18,094 bases of DNA from JAMXLO01 sp035492535 (GTDB taxonomy: Bacteria; Pseudomonadota; Alphaproteobacteria; Acetobacterales; Acetobacteraceae): positions 1-18,094 of the forward strand of contig DATJJM010000013.1 in assembly GCA_035492535.1 (NCBI GenBank), in the 5' to 3' direction. The notes under the pieces were generated by a model, which was not told the origin of the DNA, made no database searches, and saw nothing but the letters and a program-made list of their open reading frames with translations. The position numbers and the translations under genes are program-made. Below, piece by piece: positions 12,864 through 18,094 of the stretch (within the stretch, counting starts at the first letter, position 1; the number at the start of each line of letters is the position of its first letter).

Positions 12864-15722
12864 ATGGCCGGCTCCATCCACGTGCGCGGCGCGCGCGAGC
12901 ATAATCTGAAGAACGTGGATGTCGTCATCCCGCGCGACAAGCTGACGGTGATCACGGGGTTGTCCGGTTCCGGCAAATCCTCGCTGGCCTTCGACACGAT
13001 CTACGCCGAGGGACAGCGGCGCTACGTCGAGTCGCTGTCGGCCTACGCACGACAGTTCCTGGAACTGATGGGCAAGCCGGATGTCGACTCGATCGAGGGC
13101 CTGTCGCCCGCGATCTCCATCGAGCAGAAGACCACGTCCCGGAATCCGCGTTCCACCGTCGGCACGGTGACGGAGATCCACGACTACATGCGGCTGCTGT
13201 GGGCGCGCGTCGGGGTGCCGTATTCGCCTGCAACCGGATTGCCGATTGAGGCACAGACCGTGTCGCAGATGGTGGATCGCGTGATGGCGATGCCGGAAGG
13301 CACGCGGCTGCTGCTGCTGGCGCCGGTGGTGCGCGACCGCAAGGGCGAATACCGCAAGGAACTGGCGGAATTGCAGCGCCGTGGCTTCACCCGCGTGAAG
13401 GTTGACGGCACGCTGTACGAGATCGGCGAGGTGCCGTCGCTGAATCGCAAGATCAAGCATGAAATCGAGGCGGTGGTGGACCGCATCGTGGTCCGCGACG
13501 GCATTGCTCCGCGGCTCGCCGATAGTTTCGAGACCGCGCTGGGACTGTCGGATGGTGTGGTCTATGCCGAGAACGCCGACGGCGGCGAGCGCACTGTGTT
13601 CTCTTCGCGATTCGCCTGTCCGGTGTCCGGCTTCTCGATCGAGGAAATCGAACCCCGGCTGTTCAGCTTCAACTCGCCGCACGGGGCTTGCCCGGCGTGC
13701 GACGGGCTGGGCGTGGAGAGCTTCTTCGATCCCGCGCTGGTCGTGCCGGATGAGCGGCTGTCTCTGGCGGGTGGAGCAGTCATGCCATGGACCGGCGCGC
13801 AAAGTCCCTATTACGACCAGACGCTGCAAAGTCTCGCGCGCCACTTCAAGGTGACGACAAGCACGCCGTGGGAGCAGCTTCCCACCAAGGTTCGCGATGC
13901 GATCCTGAACGGAACCGGGGAAGCGCCGGTGGCATTCACCTACAAGGATGGCGTTCGTTCCTACACGGTGACCAAGCCGTTCGAGGGCGTGCTGCGCAAC
14001 CTGCAACGCCGTTACCAGGAAACCGATAGCGTATGGGTACGCGAGGAGATGTCGCGCTACCAGGCCGAGAAGCCGTGTGTGGCCTGCAACGGCGCGCGGT
14101 TGAAGCCGGAAGCGCTTGCGGTGCGCGTCGGTGGCAAGAACATCGCCGAGGCGTCAGAGCTATCCATTCGCACGGCGTCGGTATGGTTCGATACAGTGAT
14201 CGGCCTGCTGACGCCGCAGCGGCAGGAGATCGCGCGACGCATCTTGCGTGAGATCTGCGAGCGGCTGCAGTTCCTGGTGGATGTCGGGCTGGATTACCTG
14301 ACGCTGTCGCGCAGTTCGGCAACGCTGTCGGGTGGCGAAAGTCAGCGTATCCGCTTGGCGAGCCAGATCGGCTCCGGGCTGACCGGTGTGCTGTATGTGC
14401 TGGATGAGCCATCGATCGGGCTGCATCAACGCGATAACGAGCGCTTGCTCGGTACGCTGCGGCGTCTGCGCGACCTTGGCAACACCGTCCTTGTCGTTGA
14501 ACATGATGAGGAGGCGATTCGCGCTGCCGATCATCTGATCGACATGGGTCCGGCTGCGGGAATCGATGGCGGCCGCGTGGTCGCAGAGGGTACACCACCA
14601 GAGGTGTCGGCAAATCCCAAGTCTCTGACTGGAGATTACCTGTCCGGCCGCAAGCGCATTGATGTGCCGGCGATGCGACGGCCGATCCAGAAGGAGCGGA
14701 TCCTCCGCGTGGTGAATGCCCGCGGCAACAATCTGAAGTCACTCACGGCCGGATTTCCGCTGGGGACTTTCACGTGTGTCACCGGCGTTTCCGGCGGCGG
14801 CAAATCGACGCTGGTTGTCGATACGCTCTACAAGGCCACGGCGCGCCGGCTGATGGGGGCAGGCGAGGTCCCGTCTCTGCATGATCGCATCGAAGGGCTG
14901 GAACTGCTCGACAAGATCATCGACATCGACCAGTCGCCGATCGGCCGTACGCCCCGTTCCAATCCTGCCACCTATACCGATCTGTTCGCGCCGATCCGCG
15001 ACTGGTTCGCGGAACTGCCGGAAAGCCGCGCCCGCGGATACAAGCCGGGGCGCTTCAGCTTCAATGTGAAGGGCGGTCGCTGCGAGGCTTGCCAGGGCGA
15101 CGGCGTTCTCAAGATCGAGATGCACTTCCTGCCCGATGTCTATGTGACGTGCGATGTGTGCAAGGGACGGCGCTACAATCGCGAGACACTGGAGATCAAG
15201 TTCCGCGACAAATCGATCGCCGAGGTGTTGGCACTGACAGTCGACGAAGCTGTGCCCTATTTCAGCGCCCAGACCCGCATCCATGATCGGCTGCGCATCC
15301 TTCAGCAGGTCGGATTGGGCTACATCGCGCTCGGCCAGCAGGCCACAACGTTGTCGGGCGGCGAGGCTCAGCGCATCAAGCTATCCAAGGAACTGGCGCG
15401 CCGCGCGACCGGCCGCACGCTGTATATCCTCGATGAACCGACCACTGGCCTGCATTTCGAGGACGTGCGCAAGCTGCTGGAAGTGCTGCACGCCCTGGTG
15501 GACCAGGGCAATACCGTTGTGGTGATCGAGCACAATCTCGAAGTGATCAAGACGGCGGACTGGATCCTTGATCTCGGGCCGGAAGGCGGTGACGGCGGCG
15601 GACGCATCGTCGCGGAAGGCACGCCGGAGGACATCGTGGCAAACCCGCAGAGCTACACCGGGCGTTTCCTGGCGCCGCTGCTGCAATCGGCAAAACCGCA
15701 GCGGGTGCGCCGCCGCGCTTAA
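12864..15722 (+). CDS. uvrA: Excinuclease ABC subunit A
   Basis: UvrA is the damage-sensing ATPase of nucleotide excision repair; it scans DNA as a dimer and loads UvrB at lesions. The 952-residue protein has two ABC modules: Walker A motifs GLSGSGKSS (residues 32-40) and GVSGGGKST (about 641-649), with signature motifs LSGGESQRIRLA and LSGGEAQRIKLS. The C-terminal zinc finger is intact (C740, C743, C763, C766). The first is incomplete: C252 is followed by PVS where E. coli has PIC, while C276 and C279 remain. The ATG at 12864 has an AGGA eight bases upstream; an in-frame TTG at 12816 lies upstream of the LexA box and is rejected. The stop overlaps that of the convergent lysR-type gene. Confidence 0.98.
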   Translation: MAGSIHVRGAREHNLKNVDVVIPRDKLTVITGLSGSGKSSLAFDTIYAEGQRRYVESLSAYARQFLELMGKPDVDSIEGLSPAISIEQKTTSRNPRSTVGTVTEIHDYMRLLWARVGVPYSPATGLPIEAQTVSQMVDRVMAMPEGTRLLLLAPVVRDRKGEYRKELAELQRRGFTRVKVDGTLYEIGEVPSLNRKIKHEIEAVVDRIVVRDGIAPRLADSFETALGLSDGVVYAENADGGERTVFSSRFACPVSGFSIEEIEPRLFSFNSPHGACPACDGLGVESFFDPALVVPDERLSLAGGAVMPWTGAQSPYYDQTLQSLARHFKVTTSTPWEQLPTKVRDAILNGTGEAPVAFTYKDGVRSYTVTKPFEGVLRNLQRRYQETDSVWVREEMSRYQAEKPCVACNGARLKPEALAVRVGGKNIAEASELSIRTASVWFDTVIGLLTPQRQEIARRILREICERLQFLVDVGLDYLTLSRSSATLSGGESQRIRLASQIGSGLTGVLYVLDEPSIGLHQRDNERLLGTLRRLRDLGNTVLVVEHDEEAIRAADHLIDMGPAAGIDGGRVVAEGTPPEVSANPKSLTGDYLSGRKRIDVPAMRRPIQKERILRVVNARGNNLKSLTAGFPLGTFTCVTGVSGGGKSTLVVDTLYKATARRLMGAGEVPSLHDRIEGLELLDKIIDIDQSPIGRTPRSNPATYTDLFAPIRDWFAELPESRARGYKPGRFSFNVKGGRCEACQGDGVLKIEMHFLPDVYVTCDVCKGRRYNRETLEIKFRDKSIAEVLALTVDEAVPYFSAQTRIHDRLRILQQVGLGYIALGQQATTLSGGEAQRIKLSKELARRATGRTLYILDEPTTGLHFEDVRKLLEVLHALVDQGNTVVVIEHNLEVIKTADWILDLGPEGGDGGGRIVAEGTPEDIVANPQSYTGRFLAPLLQSAKPQRVRRRA

Positions 15723-16606
15723 CCGGTGCCAAGTGCGGACAACGCATCCAACACGACGCGCAGGCCACGATCCAGCACCTTCTCGCGCCGCAGCACGATT
15801 CCAAGCCCGCGCTCGATTGTCGGACGCAGCCGTCGTGTCACCGTTCCCGGCAGCTGAGTCGCCAGTGCCATGGCCGGCATGATCGAAGCACCCAGCCCTC
15901 CACTGACCAGCACCTTGATGGTCTCGATGCTGCCGAGTTGCATGATAGGCGATGGCATGACACCGGCTGCGCGGAACCACGCATCGATAATGGTGCGCGT
16001 CGTCCCACCCGCTTCGTAGAGGATCAGCGGCAGCCGGGCGATCTGGGCTGCCGACAGGCTCGGCGCATCGCGCGCCAACGCCACCGGCAGCAAGGCGATC
16101 AGCGGATCTGTCAGCAGTCGTGTGACGCTGAGCGCCCGGCTGCGGGCAATCGGCAATGTCACCAGTGCGACATCCAGCTCACCGGTCTCCACCTGGCGCG
16201 CCATGTCAGCGCTGTTCCCTGTGGCGATGACAACTTCCAGGCCCGGCATCTGGCGTTTCACCGCCGACAGGATCGGTGGCAACAAGTAGATACACGCCGT
16301 CGCACCGGTGCCAACACGCACCCGGCCGTTGTCCCCCGAGCGGTGCGTCGCCACCGCGGCGACCGCATCATCGATGGCTGCCTGCGCACGCCGCGCAGGC
16401 TCCAGTAGGGCAACGCCAGCGGCGGTCGGTTGGATCTTGCCGGCGGCACGCTCCAGCAACCGGACCCGAAGTACCCGCGCCAGTTCACGCAGTTGCTGGC
16501 TGGCCGCTGGCTGCGTCAGGTTGAGCGAGCGTGCTGCCGTGGAGATGTTGCCCGCCTCGACAACCGCGAGAAACGTCCGGAGCTGCCGAAGGGTCGGTTG
16601 AGCCAT
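15719..16606 (-). CDS. LysR-family transcriptional regulator
   Basis: This 295-residue regulator has the N-terminal winged helix-turn-helix (LRQLRTFLAVVEAGNISTAA, then LNLTQPAASQQLRELARVL) followed by an effector-binding domain starting near residue 92 (GRVRVGTGATACIYLLPPIL). Family length is about 300, so it looks complete. LysR proteins bind a small molecule and usually regulate a divergent neighbour as well as themselves; here that neighbour is the GNAT-MFS pair starting 88 bases away. The gene ends inside the uvrA stop (TTAA shared by the two convergent stops). The effector cannot be inferred. Confidence 0.93.
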   Translation of the reverse strand: MAQPTLRQLRTFLAVVEAGNISTAARSLNLTQPAASQQLRELARVLRVRLLERAAGKIQPTAAGVALLEPARRAQAAIDDAVAAVATHRSGDNGRVRVGTGATACIYLLPPILSAVKRQMPGLEVVIATGNSADMARQVETGELDVALVTLPIARSRALSVTRLLTDPLIALLPVALARDAPSLSAAQIARLPLILYEAGGTTRTIIDAWFRAAGVMPSPIMQLGSIETIKVLVSGGLGASIMPAMALATQLPGTVTRRLRPTIERGLGIVLRREKVLDRGLRVVLDALSALGTG

Positions 16607-16694
16607 AAGCGCAATTTATCCTGATGCTGTACATTCAAAGATTTTCCTTTTGCTCTGATTGCGTCAAGCGCATGCTCAGGGTGAAAGGAACACC
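16607..16694. promoter_or_regulatory. Divergent regulatory region between the LysR and GNAT genes
   Basis: This 88-base region must hold both promoters. It contains an inverted pair CGCAAT (16610-16615) and ATTGCG (16658-16663), and TTG-N12-CAA (16650-16667), which resembles the dyads bound by LysR proteins. An AAGGA at 16685-16689 is the ribosome binding site of the GNAT gene. The operator assignment is inference. Confidence 0.4.
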
Positions 16695-17234
16695 GTGCAG
16701 AAACTTGTGATCCGGCCATGTGCCGCAACCGATATGCCGGCGATCACCGCCATCTATGCCCATCACGTGTTGCATGGCGCGGCTTCATTCGAGACCGACC
16801 CGCCATCGCTCGAGGAAATGTGCCGCCGGCAGGCCGACATATTGGGCAAGGACCTGCCCTATCTGGTGGCCGTGAATGACGATGCGATCGCCGGTTACGC
16901 TTACGCCGGTACCTACCGTCCGCGTGCGGCCTATCGCGACACGGTTGAGAATTCCGTGTATCTACACCGCGATCTGGCCGGCCGTGGCATCGGTACACGC
17001 CTGTTGAACGCCCTGATCGATGACTGTGAAGCCCGTGACCTGCGTCAGATGATCGCGGTGATCGGCGACAGCGCCAACGTTGCGTCGATACGCCTGCACC
17101 TGCGCTGTGGCTTTCGCGATGTCGGCACACTGACCAGCGTGGGCCATAAGCACGGGCGCTGGTTGGATTCCGTGCTGATGCAGCGCATGCTGCGGCACGG
17201 CGACACAACGCCACCCATGGTCCGCGGCCGTTGA
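16695..17234 (+). CDS. GNAT N-acetyltransferase, phosphinothricin/methionine-sulfone acetyltransferase-like
   Basis: The 179-residue protein fits the Pat/YncA (MnaT) branch of GNAT enzymes, which transfer acetyl from acetyl-CoA to the amino group of amino-acid analogues such as phosphinothricin, methionine sulfone or sulfoximine. Marks seen are IRPCAATDMPAITAIYAHHV, HGAASFETDPPS, NSVYLHRDLAGRGIGTRLL (acetyl-CoA pyrophosphate loop at residues 96-102), MIAVIGDSANVASIRLH and VGHKHGRWLDSVLMQR. The GTG at 16695 has AAGGA five bases upstream; a TTG at 16659 is less likely. The TGA overlaps the TTG start of the MFS gene, indicating coupling. The true substrate is unknown. Confidence 0.9.
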   Translation: MQKLVIRPCAATDMPAITAIYAHHVLHGAASFETDPPSLEEMCRRQADILGKDLPYLVAVNDDAIAGYAYAGTYRPRAAYRDTVENSVYLHRDLAGRGIGTRLLNALIDDCEARDLRQMIAVIGDSANVASIRLHLRCGFRDVGTLTSVGHKHGRWLDSVLMQRMLRHGDTTPPMVRGR

Positions 17235-18094
17235 CGGTATCGCGACGCCGCCTGGCTGTGGTGCTCGGGCTGAACCAGACGATGACCTGGGGCATGACAT
17301 TCTATTTGCCGGCGGTCATCGCGGGCCCGGCCGGGCGCAGCATCGAGGCGTCCTCGTTTGCCATCCTCGGTGCGTTTACCTGGGCGCTGCTGGTCACTGG
17401 CGTATTGGCGCCACGGGTGGGCCGCTGGATCGACAGAAGCGGCGGCCGTGCGCCGCTGGCTGTCAGCATCGCCGTGACTGCGATCGGCCAGATATTGCTG
17501 GCAGTGGCCCCGAATATCGCGGTCTGGTACGTTGCCTGGACGGTGATTGGCGCCGGCATGGCGTGCGGGCTTTATGACGCGGCGTTCGCCACAGCGGGCA
17601 TATTGCTCGGCAAGGACGCAGGACCGGCGATCACCGGAATCACTCTGTTCGCCGGCTTCGCCAGCACGGTGTTCTGGACGCTCGGCGCGGCGCTGATTGG
17701 AACGCTGGGCTGGCGGGGCTTGCTGCTGCTTTATGCGGCGCTGCAAGTGGGATTGAACCTGCCGATGGTCCTGCTCGCATTGCCGCGCAAGACACCCACA
17801 CCCATCACAGTGGATTACGCCGAGGCTGGTTCCGGTCCAGCTCAGTCTCGGCGGCTCGTTGCCATGTGTCTCTCAGGTTTTTTCACCGTCCGCTGGTTCA
17901 TCACCTCGGCGATTGCGGTGAATGTGCTGCACCTCCTGCAAGGCGTCGGGCTGACATTGAGCCAAGCAGTATTCGTCGCGGCGCTGATCGGACCGGGACA
18001 AGTCTTCGGGCGCATTCTGGAGTGGTCGATCGGCCCGCGGCTTGGCCTGCTGCTGCGCGCACGATTGGGAGCGATGCTGTTCCCCCTCGGTGCG
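17231..18094 (+). CDS. MFS transporter, N-terminal part (runs off the window)
   Basis: An open frame of 288 codons continues to the last base. It encodes a polytopic membrane protein with about eight hydrophobic segments in the visible part, starting LAVVLGLNQTMTWGMTFYLP. A loop after the second helix, GRWIDRSGGR, corresponds to the MFS signature GxxxDRxGRR. The start is a TTG whose TG is shared with the TGA of the acetyltransferase gene, so the two genes are probably translated together. It is likely a proton-driven exporter or importer; which, and of what, cannot be said. The C-terminal third lies outside the window. Confidence 0.85.
   Translation, partial: MTVSRRRLAVVLGLNQTMTWGMTFYLPAVIAGPAGRSIEASSFAILGAFTWALLVTGVLAPRVGRWIDRSGGRAPLAVSIAVTAIGQILLAVAPNIAVWYVAWTVIGAGMACGLYDAAFATAGILLGKDAGPAITGITLFAGFASTVFWTLGAALIGTLGWRGLLLLYAALQVGLNLPMVLLALPRKTPTPITVDYAEAGSGPAQSRRLVAMCLSGFFTVRWFITSAIAVNVLHLLQGVGLTLSQAVFVAALIGPGQVFGRILEWSIGPRLGLLLRARLGAMLFPLGA

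Noticed and set aside
12789..14006. A 405-codon open frame antisense to uvrA
   Set aside because: It is His/Arg/Gln-rich and low in complexity, as expected of a shadow of uvrA.
1..18094. CRISPR array, insertion sequence, or toxin-antitoxin pair
   Set aside because: No spaced identical repeats, terminal inverted repeats with a transposase, or small adjacent gene pair of known type was found on reading both strands.

Overview
The window reads as chromosomal DNA of an alphaproteobacterium, most likely Acetobacteraceae or a close relative. The evidence is a high-GC genome, a GAAC-N7-GAAC LexA box upstream of uvrA (the alphaproteobacterial type), a GyrA with the N-terminal style and acidic C-terminal insertion I associate with that family, and the neighbourhood ssb / lipoprotein / gyrA / coaD / cyclophilins. 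Assignment to family is inference from style, not from a search.

Layout. Positions 1 to about 5660 are gene-poor and look eroded. They hold a possible protein fragment at the left edge, a 50-residue lipoprotein, a small CxxC protein, the C-terminal half of a sulfotransferase, a tiny membrane-protein candidate, an intact tRNA-Lys(UUU), a 350-residue protein with an RTX/type I secretion-like C-terminus, a coupled 50-codon ORF, and long stretches with no recognisable gene. A damaged copy of the 5' part of the tRNA-Lys gene lies about 2.8 kb from the intact gene, so the segment between them is bracketed by direct repeats.

From about 5750 rightward the DNA is densely coding. First comes an acyltransferase-3 membrane protein. 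It converges on a minus-strand run: gyrA, coaD, a signal-peptide cyclophilin and a cytoplasmic cyclophilin, in transcription order. Upstream of gyrA is a lipoprotein with glycine-zipper and peptidoglycan-binding features, closed by a clear stem-loop plus T-run terminator, and then ssb. ssb and uvrA are divergent. Their shared region carries a perfect LexA box just upstream of uvrA and a tandem repeat of unknown role. uvrA converges on a LysR regulator with overlapping stop codons. The LysR gene is divergent from a GNAT acetyltransferase whose stop overlaps the start of an MFS transporter that runs off the right edge.

How the genes fit together: gyrA, ssb and uvrA serve DNA topology, replication and repair, with uvrA plausibly under SOS control. 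coaD makes coenzyme A, and the two cyclophilins fold proteins in cytoplasm and periplasm. The LysR/GNAT/MFS group looks like a small regulated modify-and-export unit whose substrate cannot be read from the sequence. I found no CRISPR array, intact insertion sequence, toxin-antitoxin pair or clearly new multigene system. The most unusual parts are the tRNA-bracketed segment and the small ORFs in it.
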